From the NCBI RefSeq assembly GCF_008367235.1, contig NZ_VTZS01000002.1, positions 1 to 64,000 on the forward strand: 64,000 bases of DNA. Direction: 5' to 3'. The notes beneath the pieces were generated by a model that saw nothing but the letters and a program-made list of their open reading frames with translations, did not search any database and had not been told where the DNA came from. The translations under genes were made by a program, and so were the position numbers. Source of the stretch: Pareuzebyella sediminis (lineage in GTDB: Bacteria; Bacteroidota; Bacteroidia; Flavobacteriales; Flavobacteriaceae). Every line of letters begins with the position of its first letter. Position 1 is the stretch's first letter. Below are positions 45,559-54,255 of the stretch, in pieces.

Positions 45559-46635
45559 ATGGAATGTTCAAATCTGCTTGAGGCAGCGCTCAAGAAGGGA
45601 GATGTCAGTATGTCATTGAAGAAAGGCTCCCTAGACAAAGAATTGATTATCGATCTTCAAAAAACGCTTTACGAACTGGGTTTTGGTGATGAGCTAAAAT
45701 GGCATTTGTATCAGGCCGATGGTGATTACGGGGGTGCTACTGTTTCGGCCGTTGAAGCTTTTGCACGCCGTAACGGCCAGGTCAACGATGGTAATTCGGT
45801 CGATAACGCCTTAGCCCAGCTCATAGTACAGCGTCACGATTTTCTACCGGATATGTATGTGCTTTGGTCCATACAGCAATCCGATTTACGTACCCGGAAA
45901 TATATTTCTAAAGGTACTCGCACGAGCATCATGGCAGTACAGATACTCTTAAATACACTGGGCTATGGGCAGTTACTTGGTTTTAAAAAATATGGTGCCG
46001 ATGGGTTGTATGGTTCGAGCACTCGCAAGGCGATTATCGCATACGCGAAAGACCATGGGATATCGTCCGATGGTGATTGGCTAACGAGGCCGCTCATCGA
46101 TCTTATGCTCAGACATATTAATCAATACTATGGTAAAAATTGGAGCGCATTGGCCACGAACAACCTACCGCGGGAAAGTTCTCCTTTGGTATGGTTCGAA
46201 GCGCCTCGTTTTATGGGCAAACCGTGCAGGGCCGATGTGATGTTCGTGCCGATGTTGGAAAAGGTCAATGCCTATGCCGAACAAGCAGATGTGTATATTC
46301 ATGTGACCAGCGCTTTTCGAACGACTACGAACGTACAAGGGGCCATTGTAAAGCCGGCGACGTATTCGAATCACTTAATCGGGCATGGTATTGATATGAA
46401 TTTGCGGTATAGTGATGGGCAATGGGCCAATTCGAAAGTGTTGGCAAAGTACCCCGAGGTTCCCGTACCGGTAAAACAATTCTTAAAATCAATTATCGAC
46501 GACCCCGATTTGCGTTGGGGGGGTGAGTTTCGAAATAGCGACCCCGTTCATATAGACGACCATTTTAATAAGGATATGCCCGCTTGGCGAGAGCGGTACG
46601 AGATTATGCAAAGAGCCGTTCAATTGGGAAATTAA
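45559..46635 (+). CDS. peptidoglycan-binding M15-family peptidase without signal peptide
   Basis: A 358-residue protein with two N-terminal peptidoglycan-binding-like units (LIIDLQKTLYELGFG and DGDYGGATVSAVEAF, then AVQILLNTLGYG and GADGLYGSSTRKAI). A C-terminal M15-type D-alanyl peptidase domain follows. The zinc site is visible as SNHLIGHGIDMN (His and Asp) and RWGGEFRNSDPVHIDDH (final His), so the enzyme should be active. No signal peptide or membrane helix is seen, although the target is in the periplasm. The protein therefore needs another exit route, such as a contractile injection system, or cell lysis. A lipoprotein gene starts 45 bases later and could protect the producer. Confidence 0.8.
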   Translation: MECSNLLEAALKKGDVSMSLKKGSLDKELIIDLQKTLYELGFGDELKWHLYQADGDYGGATVSAVEAFARRNGQVNDGNSVDNALAQLIVQRHDFLPDMYVLWSIQQSDLRTRKYISKGTRTSIMAVQILLNTLGYGQLLGFKKYGADGLYGSSTRKAIIAYAKDHGISSDGDWLTRPLIDLMLRHINQYYGKNWSALATNNLPRESSPLVWFEAPRFMGKPCRADVMFVPMLEKVNAYAEQADVYIHVTSAFRTTTNVQGAIVKPATYSNHLIGHGIDMNLRYSDGQWANSKVLAKYPEVPVPVKQFLKSIIDDPDLRWGGEFRNSDPVHIDDHFNKDMPAWRERYEIMQRAVQLGN

Positions 46636-46680
46636 ATATGTAGAGATTGGGTTTTAGTTTCAGGCATCGTACCTTCGAAT

Positions 46681-47361
46681 ATGAATAGTTCGCATACAGT
46701 TTTCCTGTTTTCTGGAATTGGAAAGGCCATAGGCCTCGTTCTTTTGCTGACGGTGCTTACCGCATGTAAACAAAAGGCTTCCGATAATGCAACGCCTTCT
46801 GGGGGAGATGCGGAAAGAACCGTTGAAGAAAGCACAACAAACGAAACGCCAACAACACAGGGGAAGCTCTTGCTTTTCGAAGACCATATCGGAACTATTC
46901 CGCTTCCATTTCCACGAAAGAATATGCTATCGGACCTACGGGAGGCTTTCAGGCCGTTGACCGTCACCAAGGAAATAGGCCAACAAGACGGACCCGACTT
47001 TCCGTTATATTCTATTCGAAATGGTTCTAAGGAAGTCGCTTACTTTTCAATGGATTTTGAGGATACTTTGGCCTTGGTAGAGCTGCGGATCAATAGCGAA
47101 TGGATTGCTGATGAATACGGACTAAGCGTTGGGGATAAATTCTCAAAAATTAAGAAGCAAAGAAAGGATAAACTGAATACGTATTCCGATGAGCATGGGC
47201 ATACGTATGTAAGCATCAAAAATTCACAAATCGGCTATGAAATTTCCGATACCGCCCCACCTGCTAATGCCCCCGATGACGCACTTGACCAAGTATCGCA
47301 TAACATTCGCGAAAATTGGGAAATTACCACTGTCATCTGGAGGGCGGCCTCCTCTCCATGA
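46681..47361 (+). CDS. hypothetical lipoprotein, possible immunity partner
   Basis: A 226-residue protein with a lipoprotein signal (GLVLLLTVLTAC) and a 35-residue Ser/Thr/Glu linker. The globular part starts near KLLLFEDHIGTIPLPFP and has a repeated beta pattern: VGDKFSKIKKQRKDK, HTYVSIKNSQIGYEISD, and a tail ENWEITTVIWRA. This resembles small periplasmic domains of unknown function. Its place directly after an unsignalled peptidoglycan peptidase on the same strand suggests a periplasmic inhibitor of it, but I see no sequence proof. Confidence 0.65.
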   Translation: MNSSHTVFLFSGIGKAIGLVLLLTVLTACKQKASDNATPSGGDAERTVEESTTNETPTTQGKLLLFEDHIGTIPLPFPRKNMLSDLREAFRPLTVTKEIGQQDGPDFPLYSIRNGSKEVAYFSMDFEDTLALVELRINSEWIADEYGLSVGDKFSKIKKQRKDKLNTYSDEHGHTYVSIKNSQIGYEISDTAPPANAPDDALDQVSHNIRENWEITTVIWRAASSP

Positions 47362-47381
47362 TCCCTTATCATAAAGTCGAG

Positions 47382-48512
47382 TTAGAGCCCTTGTATCAAC
47401 CGTGCGAAATTGTAGGCCGCGAAAGTCAAGTTGTCCCGACTGCTTTTTAAGGCGTTTTGCAAGGTAACAACCCCCTTGGTTATCGAAACGGCATACGAAA
47501 GGCCCAATGCCTCTTGTTCCTTGATGGAAATATCGACGGAACCGCACAAGGCAGCGACAGGTATCTTATGCTTGCGCGCCGATGAGATAACCCCATCTAT
47601 GGTCTTTCCGGATAGTGTTTGGGAATCTAATTGGCCTTCCCCGGTAATAATCCAATCGGCTCCTTTGATAAGGGTATCGAAGGAGGCCAAATCCTTTATC
47701 AGGTCAATACCAGAGATTAGCTCAGCCCCTAAAAATACGTGTGCCCCGGCTCCCATACCCCCTGCGGCTCCACCTCCCTTAATCTTTTGCGGGTCAATGC
47801 CATAGTGGTTCTTGATAACTCGCGCAAAGCGCTTCAGCCCCTCATCCAATGTGATGATATTTTCCTTGGTCGCCCCTTTTTGGGCCGCATAGACAAAGGC
47901 CGCCCCTTTCTTGCCATAAAGTGGATTTTTTACATCGCAGGCTACTTTTACGGTAGTAGTTTTTAAGCGTGCATGTGCTTGGGAGGAATCGATTTCTTGA
48001 ACCTGTATTAGATTTTCACCTATGGGCTGCAATTCGTTGCCTTGTGCGTTCAAGAACCGAAAACCCAATGCGGCCGCCATTCCCATACCCCCATCGGTGG
48101 TGGCACTACCCCCAATTCCTAAAATAATTTCTTGGGCTCCTTTGTCAAGGGCATCGGCTATGAGTTGCCCGGTACCCAACGAAGTTGCCTGCATGGTATC
48201 GCGTTTGTCGTCGTGCAATAATTTTAGTCCCGAAGCCTCGGCCATTTCAATATAGGCGATTTTGGCGGTTTCAGAGTAGAGATATGATGCGCTAATCGGC
48301 CTACATAAGGGATCATTTACTTCTAGGGTTGCCTTTTCCGCTTCGAGATAATGGCGAACGACTTCTATGGTTCCATCCCCTCCGTCGGCAAGTGGAGCCT
48401 TAACGATTTCGGCATCGTTGAGCACGGTCTGTAGCCCCATTTCAACGGCATCGCAAAACTCGAATCCCGTTAGGGAACCTTTGAACTTATCCGGAGCGAT
48501 GACAATTTTCAT
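47382..48512 (-). CDS. glycerate kinase
   Basis: A 376-residue enzyme of the GarK/GlxK glycerate kinase family, which phosphorylates D-glycerate with ATP. Motifs are VIAPDKFKGSLTGFE, APLADGGDGTIEVV, ILGIGGSATTDGGMGMAAALGFRF, GGGAAGGMGAGAHVFLGAEL and TGEGQLDSQTLSGKTIDGV. It is cytoplasmic. It is the last gene of a six-gene minus-strand operon and overlaps nagB by four bases. Glycerate from a glycerate-bearing glycoside, or from breakdown of a sugar acid, would feed glycolysis at this step. It converges with the lipoprotein gene, 20 bases away. Confidence 0.92.
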   Translation of the reverse strand: MKIVIAPDKFKGSLTGFEFCDAVEMGLQTVLNDAEIVKAPLADGGDGTIEVVRHYLEAEKATLEVNDPLCRPISASYLYSETAKIAYIEMAEASGLKLLHDDKRDTMQATSLGTGQLIADALDKGAQEIILGIGGSATTDGGMGMAAALGFRFLNAQGNELQPIGENLIQVQEIDSSQAHARLKTTTVKVACDVKNPLYGKKGAAFVYAAQKGATKENIITLDEGLKRFARVIKNHYGIDPQKIKGGGAAGGMGAGAHVFLGAELISGIDLIKDLASFDTLIKGADWIITGEGQLDSQTLSGKTIDGVISSARKHKIPVAALCGSVDISIKEQEALGLSYAVSITKGVVTLQNALKSSRDNLTFAAYNFARLIQGL

Positions 48513-49282
48513 AGGTTGCTTTCTTGGGCCGAAGCCTTATCTAAAAATAACCGGGTTTGTGGATGGGTGCGCAAGATGGTAGCCGGGCAAGCCGTATCTA
48601 TTTCGTTATACAAGGTATCATGTACCGCTTTGGCCTTGCGTGCATCCGGCACCACACAGCTGATGGCCTTGCAGCGCATTATAGCGGGAATCGTAAGCGT
48701 AAGGGCTTGTTTCGGAACGTCGGCTAAAGTAGGGAACCACCCTTCACCCAACTGTTGGTTCCTACATGCTTCATCGAGATCTACGATTTTCACCCATTTG
48801 GAATCGTTGAAATCGGCCACGGGCGGATCGTTGAACGCAATATGTCCATTTTCCCCAATGCCAATACAGGCGATGTCGATATCTTGCTGCTCCAAGGCAG
48901 AAGTATAGCGCTGCATTTCCTGCTCAAGATCTTCGGCATCCCCATTGAGAAAGTAGATTTTCTTAGGGGAAACGGCATCCAGAATACGGTCCTTAAGATA
49001 TTTTCGAAAGCTTGCCGGGTGCAAAGCGGAAATTCCCTTGTATTCATCCAAGTGGAACACCGTAATCTTTTGCCAGTCGATCGTTCGTGTTTTCAAGGCC
49101 TCCAAAAATGAAAATTGAGAGGCTCCGGTAGCTAAGATAAGATGGGCAAATCCTTTTGCTGCAATAGCTTCCCTAAGCTTATCTTCTACAAAATCGGCAG
49201 CGGCGGTTCCCAGAGTTTTAGGGTCTTCATATATGGAAACGTAGAGTTTATCGACGGTAAGGTTTTGTAACATAGGGTGCAT
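48509..49282 (-). CDS. nagB: glucosamine-6-phosphate deaminase homologue with altered active site
   Basis: A 257-residue member of the NagB/phosphogluconolactonase family. The substrate loop LATGASQFSFLEAL and the catalytic HLDEYKG are present. In the motif that reads GVDGHIAFNEP in E. coli NagB, this protein has GENGHIAFNDP. The Asp that begins the catalytic dyad is Asn145, His147 is kept, and the later Glu is Asp. Many family members outside enterobacteria share this form, so it is probably active on an amino sugar phosphate or a close analogue. It starts 2 bases after the Nramp-like gene and overlaps glycerate kinase. Confidence 0.8.
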   Translation of the reverse strand: MHPMLQNLTVDKLYVSIYEDPKTLGTAAADFVEDKLREAIAAKGFAHLILATGASQFSFLEALKTRTIDWQKITVFHLDEYKGISALHPASFRKYLKDRILDAVSPKKIYFLNGDAEDLEQEMQRYTSALEQQDIDIACIGIGENGHIAFNDPPVADFNDSKWVKIVDLDEACRNQQLGEGWFPTLADVPKQALTLTIPAIMRCKAISCVVPDARKAKAVHDTLYNEIDTACPATILRTHPQTRLFLDKASAQESNL

Positions 49283-49284
49283 TT

Positions 49285-50526
49285 TTATAAGAATTCTTCA
49301 AGGGCAAACCACGAGGTTAATAGGGCGAACAGAATAACGGCGAAAATTCCAATGTTTAACGATTTGCTGGCTTTGTGTTCGTGCATTACCCGTGATCTGT
49401 TGATGAGTAAAAAGATAGGAATGGCTACGGCCGGAAGGATACAGGCCTGAAAAGCCTGCGAAAAAACCATCAAAGCGGGCGGACGTTCATCTAAAAAGAC
49501 GGTTCCAAAGGCAAAAAGCATGGCCAGAAAAATGAGCCATCGCGACTGTTTCGAATGTATATTCCTTGGCCGGCCCGTATAATCGGCTATCAACCAAGGG
49601 GCAATAAGTACAATGGGGAATATAGTAGATAACCCGGCTCCGGTGATACCAATGATTAGAACGAAAGCGGCAAATTCACCTCCGATAGGTTCAAAAAGTT
49701 CAATCATCTCTACCGTATTTTCGAGACGCAAACCCGAAACATGAAGTGTGCCCGCGGCAACGGCCATAATTACTCCGCTCAAAAAGAGCATCATAGCAGC
49801 GGAAACGGCCGCATCACGTTTCTCCGTTTTAAGATCTCTAATACCCCAACCTTTTTCGGCCACCACAGTACTTCGCATAATAAATACGGCTGCCGAACAG
49901 GTGGTGCCCGTTATGGCGGCTATAAGGCCTAACGCCCCAGGGGTATCGGGTATGCTGGGAACGATACCCTCGGTCAAGGCATCGACACTGGGGCTGACCA
50001 TAAAAAATACCACCACGAACGAAAGGCCCATTAAAATGACCAAGACCGTAAGTACTTTTTCGAACATCTGATACCGGCCATACCACAACAGTACATAAAG
50101 AATTATGCTAAAGAACAGGATAATCCAAAAGCGGCTCATGGAATAGCCTTCAAAGGCGAGCCGTACTCCCTCTTGAACAAGATCGGCCACAATGCCCATC
50201 ACCCCCATAAGGGCAAGTAATTCCCCGATAATCAGGGCAAAAATGATATATAGCGAAAGTACCCACCCCCCCTTGATTTCCGATTTAATATTATACAAGG
50301 CCGTCCTACCTGTAACAAGGGTAACCTTACCATAAGCTACCATAAGTATATAGGTGAAAAAGCAAGAAAGAATGAGGGCCCAAAACAGACTCATACCGTA
50401 TTCGGCACCCGTTTTTGCCATTGTGGTCACACTACCGGTGCCGATGTTGTATCCTATAAGGAAGAGCCCCGGACCTACCGCACTCAGGGCTACTAAAATT
50501 TTATTTCTAAGGGATATTTTTTTCAT
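49285..50526 (-). CDS. Nramp-fold transporter lacking both metal-binding motifs
   Basis: A 413-residue membrane protein of the Nramp (SLC11) fold with about 11 helices. The ATG at 50526 is chosen, since the longer frame (50592) runs back into nagA. Helix 1 reads GPGLFLIGYNIGTGSVTTMA, where true metal transporters have GPGFLVSIAYIDPGN. The DPGN motif is therefore GTGS. Helix 6 has GTTCSAAVFIMRS where Nramps have MPH. All four usual metal ligands are missing. It sits between nagA and nagB, so an organic substrate such as an amino sugar is more likely than manganese or iron. Non-canonical Nramp clades are known, but this one's substrate is not. Confidence 0.8.
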   Translation of the reverse strand: MKKISLRNKILVALSAVGPGLFLIGYNIGTGSVTTMAKTGAEYGMSLFWALILSCFFTYILMVAYGKVTLVTGRTALYNIKSEIKGGWVLSLYIIFALIIGELLALMGVMGIVADLVQEGVRLAFEGYSMSRFWIILFFSIILYVLLWYGRYQMFEKVLTVLVILMGLSFVVVFFMVSPSVDALTEGIVPSIPDTPGALGLIAAITGTTCSAAVFIMRSTVVAEKGWGIRDLKTEKRDAAVSAAMMLFLSGVIMAVAAGTLHVSGLRLENTVEMIELFEPIGGEFAAFVLIIGITGAGLSTIFPIVLIAPWLIADYTGRPRNIHSKQSRWLIFLAMLFAFGTVFLDERPPALMVFSQAFQACILPAVAIPIFLLINRSRVMHEHKASKSLNIGIFAVILFALLTSWFALEEFL

Positions 50527-50530
50527 GGTT

Positions 50531-51745
50531 TTAGTTTCGGGCATATACCAATTCTCCATTGACAAAGGTCTGCTGTACGACCATTTGCCCATTTTCTAAG
50601 GTAAAACGGATGAGGTCGGCACGATGGCCTTGCTGCAGATTGCCTATCTGGCTAAGGCCAAACATACGGGCGGGGTTACTACTGGCCATGTGAATGGCAT
50701 TTTCAAGGGAGCAATCGGTGTATTTCATAACGACCCCGACGCATTTACTTATGGGGGAGGCCGCACCGGCCAAAACATTTTCCTTTGGAAGCTTGACCAC
50801 GTTCTCGGTGAGCAGTAGTGTACGCTCACCACGCGTATATTCTCCCGGTGGAAGCCCGGCAAGGTCTAGGGCGTCGGATACTAATATCGTTCGCTCTACG
50901 CCTTTGGCCTTGTAAAACGTACGAACCTCTTCACGGGTCAAATGAAAACCATCGGCGATGATACTCGCAGTAATATCATCATTGGACAATTGGGGCCAAA
51001 GTGGGTTATGGTGGCGATTGATTTCGTTGGCACAGCCATTTCCAAGGTGGGTAGCCATTTTTGCACCGGCCTTTACGGCCTGTTGCACATCTTCGGCCGA
51101 CCCATTGTGATGGCCGAGTGAAACCGTGACTCCACTAGCGACACATTTGCGAATAAAAGGAATGGCACCTTCCAATTCAGGGGCGACAGTAATTAGAATA
51201 ATCCCGTTGTCCGCTGCTTTTTGGAGGTCTTGAAACTCGTTCCAATCTGGCTTTTTGATATATTTTTCCAGATGGGCCCCCCGAAAGCCCTTGACCGGGG
51301 AAATATAAGGACCTTCTAGATGGAAACCAGGAATCGACTTTCCGATTTCAGGGTCTTTTCGAGCCTCGGCCAAAATAGCAAAGTTCTTTTTGATCAATGC
51401 AATATCACTTGTAATGACTGTCGGAAAATAGGAGGTAACCCCTGCTTTCCAAAGAGCTTTCGTCGCCTTTTTAATGCCCTCTACGGTAAGATTGGGCCCA
51501 GAAAAATCGACACCGACATACCCGTTGATCTGTATATCTATCAATCCTGGGGCCACATAGGTCTCAAGGCCCTTCAATGCGGTCGGGGAAGATTGAATAT
51601 CTGAAATGTTTCCGTTTTTTATCGCAAGGCTAACCTCTTTTTGAGTAGCATAGTGCAGCCCATCTACCGTATTCTCGGTCTGCGATTGCATGTAAAGGGG
51701 AAGTACTACCATTAGCGAAATATAAAAAGTTATTTTTCGTCGCAT
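50531..51745 (-). CDS. nagA: NagA-type N-acetylhexosamine deacetylase with a signal peptide
   Basis: A 404-residue amidohydrolase closely matching N-acetylglucosamine-6-phosphate deacetylase. Key parts are APGLIDIQINGYVGVDF, HLEGPYISP (metal Glu), SLGHHNGSAEDVQQA, ATHLGNGCANEINRH, IIADGFHL and ILVSDALDLAG with the catalytic Asp. The N-terminus MRRKITFYISLMVVLPLYMQSQ is a clear Sec signal, which cytoplasmic NagA never has. The enzyme should thus work in the periplasm, where phosphorylated sugar is not expected. It may deacetylate free N-acetylhexosamine or a modified one before import by the adjacent Nramp-fold protein. It starts 6 bases after the oxidoreductase gene. Confidence 0.88.
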   Translation of the reverse strand: MRRKITFYISLMVVLPLYMQSQTENTVDGLHYATQKEVSLAIKNGNISDIQSSPTALKGLETYVAPGLIDIQINGYVGVDFSGPNLTVEGIKKATKALWKAGVTSYFPTVITSDIALIKKNFAILAEARKDPEIGKSIPGFHLEGPYISPVKGFRGAHLEKYIKKPDWNEFQDLQKAADNGIILITVAPELEGAIPFIRKCVASGVTVSLGHHNGSAEDVQQAVKAGAKMATHLGNGCANEINRHHNPLWPQLSNDDITASIIADGFHLTREEVRTFYKAKGVERTILVSDALDLAGLPPGEYTRGERTLLLTENVVKLPKENVLAGAASPISKCVGVVMKYTDCSLENAIHMASSNPARMFGLSQIGNLQQGHRADLIRFTLENGQMVVQQTFVNGELVYARN

Positions 51746-51751
51746 AGCGGT

Positions 51752-52765
51752 TTAAATTTTATCATAAGGGGTTACCTGTTCCCATTGGCCACTGGCTACG
51801 GACTTTTCAAGGGCTTCGAGCACCGCTACACCGTGAATGATACTTTCGTGACTCCTAGGTTCTTTGCCCGTCTTGAACATTTCGACCATATCCACATAAT
51901 TTTTAGCAGGGTTTTTCTCAGGGACGTCCGCTGTTAATTCTACCATGCCCTCTTCGGTTTCGACGAAGGTCTGCCATCCATATTTTTTTGTCGTGAATAC
52001 CAAGGTCGCCAACATACCGTCACTAAATACAAGGCTTGCACTGCTATTTTTGCCGTTTTGTTGCACCTGTACCTTTTCAACCTGGTCTCCAAAAAGATAG
52101 AGCAGGGGCTGCACGATATGTGCACCGTAAAAGAAAATACCCCCATATTCGGAATTCAGTTCAACGGGACCCGACCGTACCACTTGATTGATACCTCCCA
52201 TGGATTTTAGCTTTTCTTTTTGTGCAAAAGTCTCATAACTCTGTGCAATGGAACTATAGGAAGTAACGGGAGTACCTTGTTTTCTAGCTATTTCCAAAAA
52301 TGTCTTTCCCTCGGCGGCACGGTAACAGAAAGGTTTGTCTATAAATGTAGGGATACCCGCCTTGATAAACGGAATGGCAGGTTCGAGATGAAATTTCCCG
52401 TGCCGATGATCTACGATCAAACCGTCAATTTTGCCCAGCATTTCGCTGGGATCATCGACCCGTTTCGGAATGTGACCCTTTTCCATAGCGGCTTTCGCAA
52501 AGGCCTCTGTCTCTCCCCAAACATAACGTACTTCCATTCCGGGAAAGGCTTTTTCGATATTGAAAAGTTTTCCAAAGCCTGCGGTATGGGAGTTTTCGGC
52601 TCCGATGATACCAATTTTGAAAGGTTCAACGATTTTCCTTTCTTTTGAAACCCAAGGAGAGGCGGCTCGTAGCGCGGAAGGTAATGCCAAGGTGGAAAAG
52701 GCCGCGCCCTGGCCTAAAACAGTTATAAAATTTCTACGGGAATTCGGGATCGATTTTTTGCTCAT
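51752..52765 (-). CDS. Tat-signal Gfo/Idh/MocA oxidoreductase (shorter copy)
   Basis: A 337-residue NAD(P)-dependent oxidoreductase of the Gfo/Idh/MocA family. The start NSRRNFITVLGQGAAFSTLALPSALRA is a strong Tat signal. The Rossmann part begins at KIGIIGAENSHTAGFGKLF, the usual EKP motif is DKPFCYRAAEG, and a C-terminal beta domain follows. Exported members carry a tightly bound nicotinamide cofactor, like glucose-fructose oxidoreductase of Zymomonas, and act on sugars in the periplasm. It lies 36 bases after the longer copy and 6 bases before nagA. Confidence 0.85.
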   Translation of the reverse strand: MSKKSIPNSRRNFITVLGQGAAFSTLALPSALRAASPWVSKERKIVEPFKIGIIGAENSHTAGFGKLFNIEKAFPGMEVRYVWGETEAFAKAAMEKGHIPKRVDDPSEMLGKIDGLIVDHRHGKFHLEPAIPFIKAGIPTFIDKPFCYRAAEGKTFLEIARKQGTPVTSYSSIAQSYETFAQKEKLKSMGGINQVVRSGPVELNSEYGGIFFYGAHIVQPLLYLFGDQVEKVQVQQNGKNSSASLVFSDGMLATLVFTTKKYGWQTFVETEEGMVELTADVPEKNPAKNYVDMVEMFKTGKEPRSHESIIHGVAVLEALEKSVASGQWEQVTPYDKI

Positions 52766-52801
52766 AGATGCTGGAACGGTGTTTTTGATTGGTAGTGTTC
52801 T

Positions 52802-54145
52802 TTACAATTTCATTTCCCATCCTTGTTCGTAGGTGCGGCTCCACAGTTTTTGCGCCTCTGGATTTCGGATGATATGGCCGTTCGAGGAGTCGATTTCCAA
52901 GGAGTGGCCCACACGCTGGGCGATATTTCCCAATTGCACCAATAAGGTGCTTTTATGGCCCGAATCGACATCTGAATTGAGGGCGTCCCCGTCTTTGATA
53001 GCTGAGAACATATTCTGTATATGTAGGGCATCGAGCTGTTCGGCCGGATTACTTTTGTTGCGGGCATCAATTTTCTGGGTGTTCTGTACGTCTTTCACCA
53101 CTTTACCATCAAGATCGAATTGGGTGTAACTGTTGCCGGAGGGTATGAGTAGACTTCCTTTTTCTCCGTAAAAGATAACCCCGACCGAGCTGCCGGCCAC
53201 ATCTTTGCCGTTACAGGAACGGCCCGTCCAAGTCATGGTTTTGTCGGCACCGAAATCGAGGTTGATGATCTGGGTATCAGGTGTTTCCCAATCATCGTCG
53301 TAACGATATCGACCTCCATTCGAACTGACCTTGGTCGGGAAGTCGACTTCCATGCCCCAGCGCAAGAGATCGATCATATGGGTTCCATTGTTGAGGGCCT
53401 CTCCGGTACCCCAATGCCATAGCCAGTGCCAATTGTAGTGTACAATATTGTCTTTAAAATCTTTTCGTGGGGCAGGTCCTTGCCATAATTCCCAATCCAG
53501 CCAATCGGGCACCGCTATTTTTTTTCCCGTACCTATAGAGGGTCGGTTATTGGTATACCATCCCTCGCCATAGTACACACGTCCTATCGCACCATTTTTT
53601 AAGGCCTCAATGCCTTCGACCACATTGGGCCATGAACGGCGTTGATTACCCATTTGAACGACTTTATTGTATTTCTTGGCTGCTTCGACCAAAAGTTCTC
53701 CCTCATGTGGATTATGACTGCAGGGTTTTTCGACGTATACGTGTTTGCCCGCTTTTAGCGCCAATAAAGAGGCGGGCGCGTGCCAATGGTCAGGTGCGGC
53801 GATAACCAGCACATCGATATCCTTGCTTTCCAGTGATTTGCGAAAATCACCCAAGCCTTCGGCCTTTGTGGACTGCCGTTCGGAAACAGCGGTCAGGCAT
53901 TTGCTGATGGCCCTACTATCTACGTCACAAATATGGCGTACGTCACAATTGTCTTGGCTGGCAAAATTTTGGGCCAGCGCTTTGCCACGGCTGTTGACAC
54001 CCATGACGGAAACATTGATTTTTTCGTTGGCTCCTATGATTTGGCCGTAGCTTTTGGCACTGAAATGAGGTAAAACACTACCGGCCACGAAGGCGAGGGA
54101 GCTCCTCTTAATAAATTTTCTTCTTGAATTTTTAGGCTGGGACAT
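52802..54145 (-). CDS. Tat-signal Gfo/Idh/MocA oxidoreductase (longer copy)
   Basis: A 447-residue oxidoreductase. The ATG at 54145 (MSQPKNSRRKFIKRSS) is used because the twin-arginine signal starts there; the longer frame from 54193 adds 16 residues. The Rossmann domain begins NVSVMGVNSRGKALAQNFA, followed by VEKPCSHNPHEGE and MGNQRRSWPNVVEG. The later half has WDWELWQGPAPRKDF-like aromatic motifs common to exported members of this family. It is the first gene of the six-gene operon. Its likely job is oxidation or epimerisation of a glycoside in the periplasm, with cofactor carried through the Tat route. Confidence 0.88.
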   Translation of the reverse strand: MSQPKNSRRKFIKRSSLAFVAGSVLPHFSAKSYGQIIGANEKINVSVMGVNSRGKALAQNFASQDNCDVRHICDVDSRAISKCLTAVSERQSTKAEGLGDFRKSLESKDIDVLVIAAPDHWHAPASLLALKAGKHVYVEKPCSHNPHEGELLVEAAKKYNKVVQMGNQRRSWPNVVEGIEALKNGAIGRVYYGEGWYTNNRPSIGTGKKIAVPDWLDWELWQGPAPRKDFKDNIVHYNWHWLWHWGTGEALNNGTHMIDLLRWGMEVDFPTKVSSNGGRYRYDDDWETPDTQIINLDFGADKTMTWTGRSCNGKDVAGSSVGVIFYGEKGSLLIPSGNSYTQFDLDGKVVKDVQNTQKIDARNKSNPAEQLDALHIQNMFSAIKDGDALNSDVDSGHKSTLLVQLGNIAQRVGHSLEIDSSNGHIIRNPEAQKLWSRTYEQGWEMKL

Positions 54146-54255
54146 CGGGATGTCGTTTAGGGTTTGCAATGAATGTAATCCTAAATATACCAAATAAGTG
54201 TCTTCCGCTTTTAAGACTCACGAAAAAAACTTTATTTTTGCCCTCCTGAAAAGAT

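Noticed and set aside
49285-50526. Manganese/iron transporter (MntH)
   Set aside because: The metal-binding motifs of helices 1 and 6 are both replaced and the operon is for amino sugars.
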